A DNA stretch of 64,000 nt from Kaistella treverensis (GCF_900114045.1 NZ_FORQ01000003.1:248001-312000); one strand, 5' to 3'. Shown: positions 55,248 to 64,000, counted from the first letter of the stretch. A program made the numbers and translations. Notes: a model not told the origin generated them from the letters alone.

Positions 55248-56531
55248 ATGTTATACCAAAGAAGTTCAGCGCTCTTCGATGAGGCTTATCAATATATTCC
55301 GGGCGGAGTAAATTCTCCCGTCCGCGCTTTCAAATCGGTTGGTGGCGTACCGGTTTTTATGAAATCGGCGCAGGGTGCATATCTTAAGGATGTTGACGAT
55401 AATCAGTATATTGACTATATAAATTCCTGGGGACCGGCGATTTTAGGACATACCCATCCGGAGGTTTTGGAAGCGATAAAAAAGCAGGCGGAAAAGGGTT
55501 TTTCCTACGGAACACCAACTGAACTTGAAACTGAAATCGCAAAATATATTGTAGAAAATGTGCCGAATATCGACCAGATCAGAATGGTTTCTTCAGGTAC
55601 AGAAGCGTGTATGAGCGCAATTCGTTTAGCGCGTGGTTTTACGGGACGAAATAAATTCATCAAATTTGAAGGTTGTTACCACGGACATTCCGATTCCTTT
55701 TTAATTAAAGCCGGTAGTGGCGCTGCAACTTTCGGTAATCCGAATTCGCCGGGCGTAACGCCGGGAACAGCAAAAGATACTTTAACCGCAAGATATAACG
55801 ACATTGAGCAGGTAGCAGATTTATTTCGCCTTAACGGAGGTGAAATAGCAGCGATTATTGTAGAGCCGGTTGCTGGAAATATGGGCTGCGTTTTACCGGA
55901 AAACAATTTTCTGCAAAAATTACGTGCTATATGCGATGAAAATGGCGCTTTGCTGATTTTCGATGAAGTGATGACCGGCTTCCGTTTGGCTTTCGGTGGT
56001 GCGCAGGAAGTTTATAATGTGAAAGCAGATTTGGTTACTTTCGGAAAAGTCATCGGCGGAGGTTTGCCGGTTGGTGCTTTTGCAGGCCGAAACGAAATTA
56101 TGGACCATCTTGCACCAAAAGGCGCGGTGTACCAAGCGGGAACTTTAAGTGGAAATCCCCTTGCAATGCGTGCTGGTTTAACCACTTTGCAAATCATTAA
56201 AAATAATGAAAACTTCTACGAAAATTTAAATAAAACAACCGAAACTTTAGATTTTGAAATCGGTAAACTTTTGAATTCAAAAGGTATTGAACATAAGATC
56301 AACAGAAAAGGCGCAATGATGAGCGTTTTTTTCCACATCAACGCGGTTTCGAACTTTGATGAAGCAGCAAACGCCAATCATGCCTTGTTTAATAATTTCT
56401 TCCACCAGCTTTTGGCAAACGGAATTTATCTTCCGCCGAGCGGTTATGAAACCTGGTTTATTTCTTCGGCCATTACGGAAAAGGAAATCAGTAAAACTTT
56501 GGAAGTGATTCAAAAATTTGAGTATTCATAA
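55248..56531 (+). CDS. hemL: Glutamate-1-semialdehyde aminomutase
   Basis: Makes 5-aminolevulinate in the C5 heme pathway. The 427 residues have [20 protein letters not shown], the PLP region with [11 protein letters not shown], and the Schiff-base Lys in [15 protein letters not shown]. Start and length are normal for HemL. Confidence 0.96.
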   Translation: MLYQRSSALFDEAYQYIPGGVNSPVRAFKSVGGVPVFMKSAQGAYLKDVDDNQYIDYINSWGPAILGHTHPEVLEAIKKQAEKGFSYGTPTELETEIAKYIVENVPNIDQIRMVSSGTEACMSAIRLARGFTGRNKFIKFEGCYHGHSDSFLIKAGSGAATFGNPNSPGVTPGTAKDTLTARYNDIEQVADLFRLNGGEIAAIIVEPVAGNMGCVLPENNFLQKLRAICDENGALLIFDEVMTGFRLAFGGAQEVYNVKADLVTFGKVIGGGLPVGAFAGRNEIMDHLAPKGAVYQAGTLSGNPLAMRAGLTTLQIIKNNENFYENLNKTTETLDFEIGKLLNSKGIEHKINRKGAMMSVFFHINAVSNFDEAANANHALFNNFFHQLLANGIYLPPSGYETWFISSAITEKEISKTLEVIQKFEYS

Positions 56532-56576
56532 AAAATTCCGGACTGATCAGGCATTTTTTTTCTATTTACAAAACGT

Positions 56577-56607
56577 AAAAATTAGCCGTTTTAGGAGCAA
56601 ATTTTTT
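56577..56607. repeat. Dispersed repeat copy after hemL
   Basis: AAAATTAGCCGTTTTAGGAG followed by CAAATTTTTT, opposite orientation to the 37.8-kb copies. Confidence 0.55.
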
Positions 56608-56621
56608 AGAAATAAATTAGT

Positions 56622-56657
56622 AAAAAAAGCCATTCAACTTGTAATGGCTTTTTTATT
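56622..56657. terminator. Bidirectional terminator between hemL and the OYE gene
   Basis: AAAAAAGCCATT and AATGGCTTTTTT form a 12-base perfect stem with an 8-base loop. Confidence 0.85.
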
Positions 56658-56669
56658 TTTTAACGAGAA

Positions 56670-57719
56670 TTAAATTCTCGCGCGTTCATATTGTATTGGA
56701 AAATCGCACTCGGCGTCCGCTTCAAAAGAACCTTGGATTGCTAAATACGGATTTCTCAAGATTTCTCTAGCCACAAATATTAAATCAGCTTCACCTTTTT
56801 TCAAGATTTCTTCGGCTAATTCGGCGGTTTTTATCAAACCTACAGCGCCGGTTTTCATGCCGGTTTCTTGCTTAATCTTTGCCGCAAGCGGAACCTGGTA
56901 ACCGTCAAATAAGTTGATTTTCGCGCCCTGAATATTTCCGCCACTGGAAACATCCATTAAATCGACATTTTTAGTTTGTAAAATTCTTGCGAGTTCCACG
57001 CTTTCGTCGATGTCCCAACCGTTTTCAGCATATTCCGTTCCGGAAATCCGAACAAATAGCGGGTGATTTTCATCAAGCAATTCGTTCACCGCATCCACAA
57101 TTTCCAGCAAAAAGCGCATTCTGTTTTCGAAACTTCCGCCGTATTCATCGGTTCTCACATTCGATAGCGGCGACATAAACTGGTGAATTAAATAGCCGTG
57201 TGCAGCGTGAATTTCAATTAAATCAAAACCTGCGTCTAAAGCGCGGCGCGCAGCATCTTTAAAATCCTGAACCAGTTTTTTAATTTCCGGAATGGTGAGC
57301 GCGTGAGGAAGCCGTTCACCTTCAGCATAAGGAATTTCCGACGGCGCAACAGTTTGCCAACCTTCTTCCAGCGAAAGCTGTTTTCCGTTCCAGGTCGAAG
57401 CTTTTCTACCCGCATGACCTAACTGAATTCCGATTTTAGTTTCAGAATTTTCGTGGATAAAACCGACAATTTTTTTAAAACCTTCCGCCTGTTCATCGTT
57501 CCAAAGTCCGGCACATTTGTGTGTAATTCTGCCTTCGGGCACAACACCGGTTGCTTCCACGATTAGAAGTCCGGTGCCGCCTTGTGCGCGGCTTGCATAA
57601 TGCACGAAATGAAAATCGTTCGTCAAACCGTTTTCGCAGGAATACATGCACATTGGCGACATTACCCAACGGTTTTGAAGTTCTAGATTTCTGAATTTGA
57701 TCGGAGTGTATAATATCAT
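56670..57719 (-). CDS. Old-yellow-enzyme family reductase (NamA/YqjM-like)
   Basis: FMN enzyme reducing activated alkenes with NADPH. The start at 57719 (MILYTPIKFRNLELQNRWVM) gives 349 residues and fits the family; the frame from 57758 adds 13 unlike residues. Seen: SPMCMYSCENG with the regulatory Cys, IHAAHGYLIHQFMSPLSNVRTDEYGGSFENRMRF and a C-terminal ADLIFVAREILRNPYLAI. It is closest to the YqjM class. Confidence 0.93.
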   Translation of the reverse strand: MILYTPIKFRNLELQNRWVMSPMCMYSCENGLTNDFHFVHYASRAQGGTGLLIVEATGVVPEGRITHKCAGLWNDEQAEGFKKIVGFIHENSETKIGIQLGHAGRKASTWNGKQLSLEEGWQTVAPSEIPYAEGERLPHALTIPEIKKLVQDFKDAARRALDAGFDLIEIHAAHGYLIHQFMSPLSNVRTDEYGGSFENRMRFLLEIVDAVNELLDENHPLFVRISGTEYAENGWDIDESVELARILQTKNVDLMDVSSGGNIQGAKINLFDGYQVPLAAKIKQETGMKTGAVGLIKTAELAEEILKKGEADLIFVAREILRNPYLAIQGSFEADAECDFPIQYERARI

Positions 57720-57828
57720 AAATAACTTTTTTAAAAAGCCAAATTTATGAAAACTCACGTTGAGTAGTTAGAGGCTTACAAAATTATAGCTCTCCAAAAC
57801 ATAATTATTTTAAATGGTTTTAAATATA

Positions 57829-57852
57829 AGCCGCTAAAAGGGTTATTTTTTC
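57829..57852. repeat. Dispersed repeat copy after the DUF892 gene
   Basis: AAGCCGCTAAAAGGGTTATT followed by T residues, touching the stop codon of the DUF892 gene; perhaps also used as its terminator. Confidence 0.5.
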
Positions 57853-58408
57853 AGTTTTTACGAACATCTATGTGTGACGTAAGGTACGCATTGAATATTC
57901 CATTAAGATGATTGGCAATAAATTCTTCTTCCTCCTGAACGCAGACTGCGAGTAGTGTTGCCGCCTTCGGATAATCCAGTATTATCGCAAGATGCGCAAG
58001 GCCGCCGTAGGTTGCGATTTTATAATAGGTAAGTTTTTGCGTCACAAGAACAAGTGCAACTTCCCAGTTTTGAAGATCATCAGCAAAATGCGCCAAATGA
58101 TTTACAGCTTCGCACAAGATCGCATCTATAGCCTCGCATTTTTTTCGTTCTGGCAAATCGCCCTTGAACTCAAAGATTTTGCGAAGTCTGCTCAGGTGCT
58201 TTAGATGAATTCCAAAATGTTCCGTTAAAATTCCATGTAGGTTTGATGACGAAATATTATTTTCTACTTTGCTGTATTCTTCTTCAATTAAATTTTCCGC
58301 GTCATACATTTCCTGGAGGGAATTTAAAAAGAAAATTTCTAATTCTGAACGTGAGCTCAGCGGCATATCTTTAATCACGGGTGCAACCCGCTTATTATTT
58401 TTTTTCAT
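57851..58408 (-). CDS. Ferritin-like DUF892 (YciE/YciF) protein
   Basis: The start at 58408 gives 185 residues (MKKNNKRVAPVIKD...); an ATG 27 bases upstream is also possible. The four-helix bundle has EMYDAENLIEEEYSK near residue 45, EHFGIHLKHLSRL, a helix with YYKIATYGGLAHLA and EEEEFIANHL, with Glu/His pairs of DUF892 proteins that bind iron. Stress-linked in other bacteria. Confidence 0.85.
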   Translation of the reverse strand: MKKNNKRVAPVIKDMPLSSRSELEIFFLNSLQEMYDAENLIEEEYSKVENNISSSNLHGILTEHFGIHLKHLSRLRKIFEFKGDLPERKKCEAIDAILCEAVNHLAHFADDLQNWEVALVLVTQKLTYYKIATYGGLAHLAIILDYPKAATLLAVCVQEEEEFIANHLNGIFNAYLTSHIDVRKN

Positions 58409-58650
58409 AAGCAAAGCTTTCCGGCTGTTAACCATTGGAACCGGAAAATTTACGACGCAATACTACAACATCTGTTAGAGAGTAAGGGGAGTCTTTTCAC
58501 GGTATTTTTGTGTTATATCTATTACACAGGAATATAACTTCTAAACTTCATCTCATTAAATTTCGTGCCGATTGTTTCTTTTCCATATATTAAGTGAAAA
58601 CCTGTAAATTTTGTAAAAATCAGTTATCTTTACTCCTCTATTTTTATTAC

Positions 58651-59130
58651 ATGCAAAAAGAACATACAATAACGTTCGAATCGATTGACAGTTACGGCGA
58701 ACTGAACGAAATGGAAAAAACACTTTTCGATAAAGCAATGTCCTCGCGAAACACCGCGTACGCACCATATTCGGATTTTACAGTTGGTTGTGCAATTTTG
58801 CTCGAAAATGGCCAAATTATTACCGGAAGTAACCAGGAAAATGCTGCTTATCCCTCGGGATTGTGTGCTGAAAGAACTACGATTTTTTATACCGGTGCAA
58901 ATTTCCCGGATGTAAAAATTAAAAAGCTTTTCGTTATCGGTGCGCCGAGAAACGCTTCAACTTCAATCCCAATTCCGCCGTGTGGCGCTTGCCGTCAGGC
59001 AATTTTAGAATATGAAGCCAAGCAGAAACAGGAAATCGAAATTTATTTCGCTTCACTCGGCGGTGCGATTTATAAAACAAAATCCATTCGCGAGTTGTTG
59101 CCGTTTTCATTTGACGCCTCTTATCTTTAA
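58651..59130 (+). CDS. cdd: Cytidine deaminase
   Basis: Deaminates cytidine and deoxycytidine for pyrimidine salvage. Starting at 58651 gives 159 residues; the longer frame from 58594 has a poor cysteine-rich leader. Zinc site CAERTTIF (with the catalytic Glu) and PPCGACRQ are present, with PYSDFTVGCAI before them. It precedes the Ppx/GppA gene by 9 bases. Confidence 0.95.
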   Translation: MQKEHTITFESIDSYGELNEMEKTLFDKAMSSRNTAYAPYSDFTVGCAILLENGQIITGSNQENAAYPSGLCAERTTIFYTGANFPDVKIKKLFVIGAPRNASTSIPIPPCGACRQAILEYEAKQKQEIEIYFASLGGAIYKTKSIRELLPFSFDASYL

Positions 59131-59139
59131 ATTTTCTGA

Positions 59140-60024
59140 ATGAGAATTGCTGCCATCGACATAGGAAGTAACGCCGCGAGACTTTTAATTAATGAAGTGA
59201 CGGAACCTAAAAAAGGCAAACCGCAGTTCACCAAACTAAATCTGTTGCGCATTCCGCTGCGGCTTGGAATGGACGTTTTTACCACCGGAAAAATCGGTAC
59301 GGAACGCGAAAAAATGATTACGGATTCGATGAAAATTTTCAGCGATCTGATGAAAATTTATAAGGTGGAACATTTCCGTGCCTGCGCCACCAGCGCGATG
59401 CGTGACGCTAAAAACGGCCCGGAAATTATTAAAAAAGTGCAGGAATCGTCGGGAATTTCTATCGAAATAATTTCAGGTGACGAAGAAGCAGGATTGGTTT
59501 TTGAAAATCACGTTGCTGATTCACTCGACAAAAGCTGCGCTTATCTTTATATTGATGTTGGCGGCGGTTCAACCGAACTGATGTTTTACGAAAACGGGAA
59601 AATGGCGTATGAAAAATCGTTTAACATCGGTACAATTCGTTTGTTGAATGGTTTGGTGACGGATGATTTGTGGAAGCAGATGAAAGAAGAAATCCGGAAA
59701 AACATCAACAGCACAAAACCGATTGTCGGAATTGGCTCCGGCGGAAACATCAACAAGATTTTTTCGATGAGCAAAACCAAAGACGGAAAACCGATGTCGA
59801 GCGCATTTCTAAAAAAATATTATAAAGAAATGAAGGAACTTTCGGTGGCGGAACGTATGAGCAAATTCAGTCTTCGTGAAGACCGCGCCGATGTTTTGGT
59901 GCCGGCTTTAGAGATTTACAATAACGTAATGTCGTGGAGCGAAATTGAAAAAATATTTGTTCCCAAAATTTCTGTTGCTGATGGTTTGGTCCACAGCATC
60001 TACGAAAATTTGCAAAAAAAGTAG
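59140..60024 (+). CDS. Ppx/GppA-type exopolyphosphatase
   Basis: The 294-residue protein of the ASKHA fold has AIDIGSNAARLLINEV, ATSAMRDAKNGPEII, ISGDEEAGLVF and YIDVGGGSTELMFY. It lacks the C-terminal HD domain of long Ppx, so it is the short form; it may hydrolyse polyphosphate or pppGpp. It is convergent with the phosphoesterase gene, 11 bases apart. Confidence 0.9.
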   Translation: MRIAAIDIGSNAARLLINEVTEPKKGKPQFTKLNLLRIPLRLGMDVFTTGKIGTEREKMITDSMKIFSDLMKIYKVEHFRACATSAMRDAKNGPEIIKKVQESSGISIEIISGDEEAGLVFENHVADSLDKSCAYLYIDVGGGSTELMFYENGKMAYEKSFNIGTIRLLNGLVTDDLWKQMKEEIRKNINSTKPIVGIGSGGNINKIFSMSKTKDGKPMSSAFLKKYYKEMKELSVAERMSKFSLREDRADVLVPALEIYNNVMSWSEIEKIFVPKISVADGLVHSIYENLQKK

Positions 60025-60035
60025 CTTTTAAGCCG

Positions 60036-60527
60036 TTATTTTTTGCCGAGTTCTATAATTTCCAGATTTTCAATTTGGTCACCGTTGATTTCAAAACGCA
60101 TCATGGTGCGCATCTGGTGCCAGCCCACTTTTCCCATGGCGCCAGGATTCAGGTGAAGTAATTTGTTTTTCTGGTCGTATATCGCTTTTAAAATATGCGA
60201 ATGTCCGGAAATTAAAAGTTGAGGCTTTTTGATCTCAATTTCTGCTTTTGCCAACGTGGTGTATTTTCCGGGATATCCACCGATATGAATCATCAAAACT
60301 TCTACATTTTCAACGGTAAATCTTGAAACTTCGGGGAAAATCTTGCGGATTTCTGTACCGTCGATGTTGCCGTAAACGCCGCGCAAAGGTTTTGTTTTTT
60401 CGAGCTTTTCAATGACTTCCAGATTTCCGAAATCGCCGCAATGCCAAATTTCATCAGCGTTTTTTGCGTAATCTAAAATCCGGTCGTCTATATAAGAATG
60501 CGAATCTGAAAGCAGAAGTATTTTCAT
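60036..60527 (-). CDS. YfcE/MJ0936-type metallophosphoesterase
   Basis: The start at 60527 gives 163 residues beginning MKILLLSDSHSYID; the frame from 60599 runs into the repeat region. The metal sites are LLSDSHS, WHCGDFGN, VYGNIDG, MIHIGGYPG and ISGHSHI. The Asn-Ile-Asp (GNID for GNCD) is common in this family. A phosphodiesterase of unknown natural substrate. Confidence 0.9.
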   Translation of the reverse strand: MKILLLSDSHSYIDDRILDYAKNADEIWHCGDFGNLEVIEKLEKTKPLRGVYGNIDGTEIRKIFPEVSRFTVENVEVLMIHIGGYPGKYTTLAKAEIEIKKPQLLISGHSHILKAIYDQKNKLLHLNPGAMGKVGWHQMRTMMRFEINGDQIENLEIIELGKK

Positions 60528-60909
60528 GCGGTAAATTTCTTCTTTTTTATTTAAATTTTTGAAAAGAAATGCATTTCGAAAATCGAAAAAAACCTTCAAA
60601 CAGCAGCGAATTTTTTTAGTTTAAAATTTGGATGGAAAAATGATTTTTCTAAAATGGAAAAAAACCGTCAAATAGCAGCGAATTTTTACTTTAAAATTTG
60701 GATGGAAAAATGATTTTTCTAAAACGGAAAAAAACCTCCAAATAGCACGGAATTTTTTTGTAAAAGAAGAAATAACCTGACTTGTAGCCCCGATTGAAAT
60801 GGAAATCCTTTTTTGCAAAAGCAAAAAAGATTGTAATGGAAAGCGGGAACCCATCTTCGGCTCATAACCCAGCTTTCTTGCTCCTAAAAATTCCGTAAAT
60901 TTGCGCGCA
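60528..60909. other. Gap with tandem repeat before truA
   Basis: No gene. It holds the tandem repeat at 60585-60760 and ends with a short spacer to truA. No clear promoter is seen. Confidence 0.5.
60585..60760. repeat. Tandem repeat of about 72 bases, 2.5 copies
   Basis: The unit (GAAAAAAACC..., AGCAGCGAATTTTT, TTTAAAATTTGGATGGAAAA, ATGATTTTTCTAAAA) repeats with a step of 72 and then 70 bases. The AGCAGCGAATTTTT part resembles an arm of the dispersed repeat. Confidence 0.8.
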
Positions 60910-61644
60910 ATGAGGTATTGTATTGAGTTTTCGTATTTGGGAAAAAATTATTTTGGCTTTCAAATCCAGCCGGGAGAAATTTCCGTTCAGGAAGTTTTGG
61001 AAAAGGCTTTCTCCACGATTTTGCGTGAAAAAATTAAAATTACGGGCGCCGGACGCACCGACACGGGCGTGCACGCGAAGAAAATGTTCGCGCATTTTGA
61101 TGTGGAAAAAAGCGTGGGCGAAAATTTTATCTATCAAATGAACAGTTTTTTGCCGAAAGACATTGCGGTGAAAAGGATTTTTCGGGTTGAAGATAACTTT
61201 CACGCCAGATTTGATGCCACTTTCCGGACTTATGAATATTATATTTCGCTGGAAAAAAATCCGTTTACGCAGGATTCTGCGTGGCAAATGTGGAAGCGAA
61301 CGTTGGATGTTGAAAAAATGAATGAAGCGTGCGAATTTCTGCTGAAACATCAGGATTTTACGAGTTTTTCGAAACTTCACACGAACAGCAAAACCAATAA
61401 CTGCAAGATTTTTTCGGCCTTCTGGGAGCAAAATAATTCGGAATTAAAATTTACAATTTCAGCAGACCGCTTTTTAAGAAATATGGTGCGTGCGATTGTC
61501 GGAACGATGGTGGAAATCGGCAACGGAAAACTGAAACCGGAAGATCTGGACCGCATAATTGCTGAAAAAAACCGCAATTCCGCCGGAACGTCGGCGCCGG
61601 CGCAAGGGTTGTTTTTGGTTGACGTTGGATACGATTTTAGTTGA
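60910..61644 (+). CDS. truA: tRNA pseudouridine synthase TruA
   Basis: Forms pseudouridine at positions 38-40 of tRNA anticodon stems. The ATG at 60910 gives 244 residues. The catalytic Asp lies in GAGRTDTGVHA; IEFSYLGKNYFGFQIQPGE is the family start and FLRNMVRAIVGTMVEIG the usual C-terminal stretch. Confidence 0.94.
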   Translation: MRYCIEFSYLGKNYFGFQIQPGEISVQEVLEKAFSTILREKIKITGAGRTDTGVHAKKMFAHFDVEKSVGENFIYQMNSFLPKDIAVKRIFRVEDNFHARFDATFRTYEYYISLEKNPFTQDSAWQMWKRTLDVEKMNEACEFLLKHQDFTSFSKLHTNSKTNNCKIFSAFWEQNNSELKFTISADRFLRNMVRAIVGTMVEIGNGKLKPEDLDRIIAEKNRNSAGTSAPAQGLFLVDVGYDFS

Positions 61645-61721
61645 GAGTTGAGAGTTGACAGTTTATAATTAACAATACCAATTCACAACTAATAACTTGC
61701 TGTCAACTATCAACTCTCAAC
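61640..61721. repeat. Inverted repeat after truA, 22-base arms
   Basis: Arms 61640-61661 (GTTGAGAGTTGAGAGTTGAC + AG) and 61700-61721 are complementary with one mismatch, around a 38-base AT-rich loop. The left arm includes the truA stop codon. It may be a small MITE-like or REP-like element. Confidence 0.7.
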
Positions 61722-61780
61722 CGTCAATTGTCCACTCTTTCCCCAAACTTTTCCGTATTTTTGCAGAGAATTACGTACAA

Positions 61781-63523
61781 ATGAAGAAACAATCGACCTG
61801 GGAAATAATAAAGCGGCTTTTTGTAATCGGGATGAAATTTCGGTCCTGGTTTTTGCTTACGCTGGCGATTTCAATTGTTCTTTCGGTTATTTCTACCTAC
61901 CGGCCGTATCTTACGATGCTGATTGTGGATACAGACATCATTCAGCTGCGCGACAAAGGGTTGATGATGAAGCACATCTACATCCTGATTGCGCTGGTTT
62001 TTGGTGAAACAATTCTGAATTTTTTCCTGGTTTATTTTTCCAATTTTATTTCGCAAAACGTTATCCGCGATATTCGTGAAAGATTGTATCATAAACTCAT
62101 TTATTTCCGAACTTCTTTTTTTGATAAAACTGCGATTGGTCAGCTTGTAACTCGCGCTGTCGGCGATGTGGAGACCATTGCTACTGTGTACACCGATGGG
62201 TTTCTGATGGTTTTCGGTGATATTTTACGTATCGTTTTCGTTTTGATTATGATGTTTCAGGTGGATGTTCACCTGAGTTACATTTCGCTCGTGATTTTGC
62301 CTTTAATGGTGGTGATTACCCGGTTTTTCCAGAAACGGTTGAAAAAGGCTTTTGGTGATGAAAGAACATGGACCGCAAACCAGAATTCTTTTGTGCAGGA
62401 AAGACTTTCCGGAATGTCTATAGTGCAGGTTTTTAACAGAGAAGAAGCGGAGTTTAAAAAATTCGACGGTATTAATATCACGCTGAAAGGCGCTTTGCTG
62501 AAAACGGTTTTCATCTTTTCGCTTTTTTTCCCCGTTGTAGAGTTAATTTCTTCGCTTTTCATTGGTTTTATACTGCTTTACGGCGGTTTTATTACCATTA
62601 AAGCCGGCGCGGTAATCGCCTTTATTCAATATATTTCAATGCTGATTCGTCCGCTGCGGCAGATTGCGGATCGCTTTAATAATATCCAAAGAGGAATCGT
62701 CGGTGCTGAAAGGGTTTTGGGTGTGATGGATGAAGATTTTGCCATGCCGAATACCGGAACAATTGCAAAGTCGCATTTTGAAGGAAAAATTGAATTTAGA
62801 GATGTTCATTTCTCCTATGATGAAAAACAGGAAGTTTTAAAGGGAATTAGTTTTAAGGTAAATCCGGGCGAAACCGTGGCTATTGTGGGCGCGACTGGCG
62901 CCGGAAAATCTACCATTATAAGCTTAATCACCAGATTGTATGATGTAAATTCGGGACAGATTTGCCTGGATGATGTCGATCTAAAGAAATACGAACTTTA
63001 TAATTTGCGCAGCCACATTGGTGTTGTTTTGCAGGATGTTTTTCTTTTCCACGGCAGTATTTACGAAAATCTGGCTTTCGGTGATGAGTCGGTGACGTTG
63101 GAAAAAATAAAAAAGGTTGCTAAAGATATCGAGGTTGACGAGTTCATCGAAAGTTTGCCCGGCGGTTACGATTATGTCGTGCGCGAGCGTGGTTCTTCGA
63201 TTTCATTAGGACAAAGACAATTGCTGTCATTCCTGCGCGCTTATCTTTCGGACCCGAAAATTTTAATTCTGGATGAAGCCACTTCTTCAATTGATCATGA
63301 AAGCGAGAAATTGATTCAGCGCGCGACGGAGAAAATCACCAAAAACAGAACTTCGATTATTATCGCACACCGACTGTCAACCATTGAAAATGCTGATAAA
63401 ATCATCGTGATGGATCAGGGAAAAATTGTGGAGGAAGGAAAACACGACGAATTATTGGCGCAAAATGGCTATTATTCTACACTGTACCGCGCGCAGCTAA
63501 AAGTGGAAGTTGAAGCGGAATAG
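61781..63523 (+). CDS. ABC exporter (fused permease-ATPase)
   Basis: The start at 61781 (MKKQSTWEIIKRLF) gives 580 residues; an upstream ATG within the repeat-rich leader is not credible. Six-helix transmembrane domain (about 20-310), then an ATPase with GATGAGKST, signature ISLGQRQLLSFLRAYL (unusual SLGQ for SGGQ), Walker B ILILDEATSSID and the switch IAHRLSTIENAD. It is like the heterodimer/homodimer lipid or drug exporters (MsbA/BmrA type); substrate unknown. Confidence 0.93.
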   Translation: MKKQSTWEIIKRLFVIGMKFRSWFLLTLAISIVLSVISTYRPYLTMLIVDTDIIQLRDKGLMMKHIYILIALVFGETILNFFLVYFSNFISQNVIRDIRERLYHKLIYFRTSFFDKTAIGQLVTRAVGDVETIATVYTDGFLMVFGDILRIVFVLIMMFQVDVHLSYISLVILPLMVVITRFFQKRLKKAFGDERTWTANQNSFVQERLSGMSIVQVFNREEAEFKKFDGINITLKGALLKTVFIFSLFFPVVELISSLFIGFILLYGGFITIKAGAVIAFIQYISMLIRPLRQIADRFNNIQRGIVGAERVLGVMDEDFAMPNTGTIAKSHFEGKIEFRDVHFSYDEKQEVLKGISFKVNPGETVAIVGATGAGKSTIISLITRLYDVNSGQICLDDVDLKKYELYNLRSHIGVVLQDVFLFHGSIYENLAFGDESVTLEKIKKVAKDIEVDEFIESLPGGYDYVVRERGSSISLGQRQLLSFLRAYLSDPKILILDEATSSIDHESEKLIQRATEKITKNRTSIIIAHRLSTIENADKIIVMDQGKIVEEGKHDELLAQNGYYSTLYRAQLKVEVEAE

Positions 63524-63560
63524 AAGCTTTCAGCAGAAATTTTTAAAATTTAATCAAAAA

Positions 63561-63588
63561 AATATCCGGCTAAATGACCGGATTTTTC
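63561..63588 (+). terminator. Terminator after ABC exporter
   Basis: ATCCGG-CTAAATGA-CCGGAT hairpin followed by a T-rich tail; its CCGGCTAAAT core resembles the dispersed repeat. Confidence 0.7.
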
Positions 63589-63603
63589 TGTTATAGAAAT
63601 ATT

Positions 63604-64000
63604 TTAATTTCCAACTACTGTGCGCACGTTTACAAATTCTTTCAGTGCAACGAGCGAAAGTTCCGTGCCGTAACCGGAAGTTTTAGTGCCGCCAAAAGGT
63701 AAGCGCGGATCAGAACTCGAGCTTTTATTCACGCTGATGGTTCCGGCTTCCAAGTTATCGATGAAAAACTGCTGCCTTATTTTGTCGTTCGTCCAGACAG
63801 AATCTGATAAACCGAACGGAATATCATTCGCCAAAGTCACCGCGTGCTGATCATCATCGGCGATCATCACCATTCCAACCGGCCCGAAAAGTTCTTCCTG
63901 CAAAATGGGATTTCCGGAATTTACCTTAATTAAGCCGGGAATAAATTCGTTTTCAGAAATCCGCTTTAGCGGCAAAATAATTTCAGCACCATTTTCCAGC
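63604..64000 (-). CDS. Aldehyde dehydrogenase, C-terminal part (runs off the window)
   Basis: The frame continues to the window edge; its visible 131 residues contain LQEELFGPVGMVM, ANDIPFGLSDSVWT, the NAD-dependent ALDH pattern GTISVNKSSSSDPRLPFGGT and KTSGYGTELSLVALKEFVNV, as in succinate-semialdehyde dehydrogenases (GabD type). The catalytic Cys and Glu lie outside the window, so substrate cannot be set. Confidence 0.9.
   Translation of the reverse strand, partial: LENGAEIILPLKRISENEFIPGLIKVNSGNPILQEELFGPVGMVMIADDDQHAVTLANDIPFGLSDSVWTNDKIRQQFFIDNLEAGTISVNKSSSSDPRLPFGGTKTSGYGTELSLVALKEFVNVRTVVGN

Noticed and set aside
60862-61431. 189-residue minus-strand ORF
   Set aside because: It is antisense to truA and its composition is that of a shadow frame.
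1-64000. tRNA, rRNA, tmRNA or known riboswitch
   Set aside because: Reading both strands I found no T-loop/acceptor patterns or rRNA stretches; a covariance-model search would settle it.

Overview
The window looks like a chromosome segment of a flavobacterium (Bacteroidota), most likely of the Chryseobacterium/Kaistella/Cloacibacterium group (Weeksellaceae). The evidence is a lipoprotein-type NosZ with the Bacteroidota nos gene order, a C-terminal type IX secretion (T9SS) sorting domain on a SprB-repeat protein, promoters of the TAnnTTTG type, a PafA-like phosphatase, and generally AT-rich DNA. The genus is an inference from gene content. I could not run a search.

Bases 1-7.2 kb: a nitrous-oxide-respiration cluster on the minus strand (c-type cytochrome, nosZ, a four-helix membrane protein, nosL, nosD, nosF, nosY). 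A second small cytochrome c lipoprotein is divergently transcribed. The divergent spacer carries a Crp/Fnr-type palindrome placed at about -42 from a predicted start. dnaK follows at 7.3-9.2 kb with a good terminator.

Bases ~9.3-31.6 kb: an AT-rich mobile island. Its left end carries an excisionase-like DNA-binding protein and a tyrosine integrase. Next come a replication/mobilisation block (HTH protein, SF3-like primase-helicase, an iteron-like TTTGATGAG array, a TOPRIM primase, MobA-like protein, relaxase, MbpC-like protein). The cargo is a defence block: a decayed AbiE-type toxin-antitoxin module; a type I restriction-modification operon (HTH, hsdR, an embedded OLD-like ATPase, hsdM, hsdS) joined by overlapping start/stop codons; a convergent three-gene operon that fits an ABC-three-component (ABC-3C) conflict system (HNH effector, small middle component, DUF2326 ATPase); a relic of a UvrD-like helicase; a RhuM-Fic fusion; and an intact AbiEi/AbiEii-like module with a probable autoregulatory operator.

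Bases 31.6-37.6 kb: a second accessory stretch of mixed origin. It has decayed DNA (an IS-like end, an orphan ORF, a dead Fic/DUF4172 start), then a visibly more GC-rich group (Crp/Fnr regulator, exported GlcG/HbpS-like protein, exported transthyretin-like hydrolase, META-domain lipoprotein). A HipBA module follows; a metallophosphoesterase gene is cut off immediately upstream of its promoter.

Bases 37.7-64 kb: chromosomal backbone. It holds a nucleoid-associated protein, a bacteriophytochrome with its heme oxygenase, a PAP2 phosphatase, a secreted SprB-repeat/T9SS protein, an Fpg/Nei glycosylase, cysE-cysK, malate dehydrogenase, PafA-like phosphatase, small conserved proteins, a PLP deaminase/desulfhydrase, a LysM glucosaminidase, hemL, an OYE-family reductase, a DUF892 protein, cytidine deaminase, Ppx/GppA, a YfcE-type phosphoesterase, truA, an ABC exporter and the 3' part of an aldehyde dehydrogenase gene. 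A short palindrome-like repeat (A-tract, GCCGCTAAAA-type core, T-tract) recurs between genes here and was not seen in the island.
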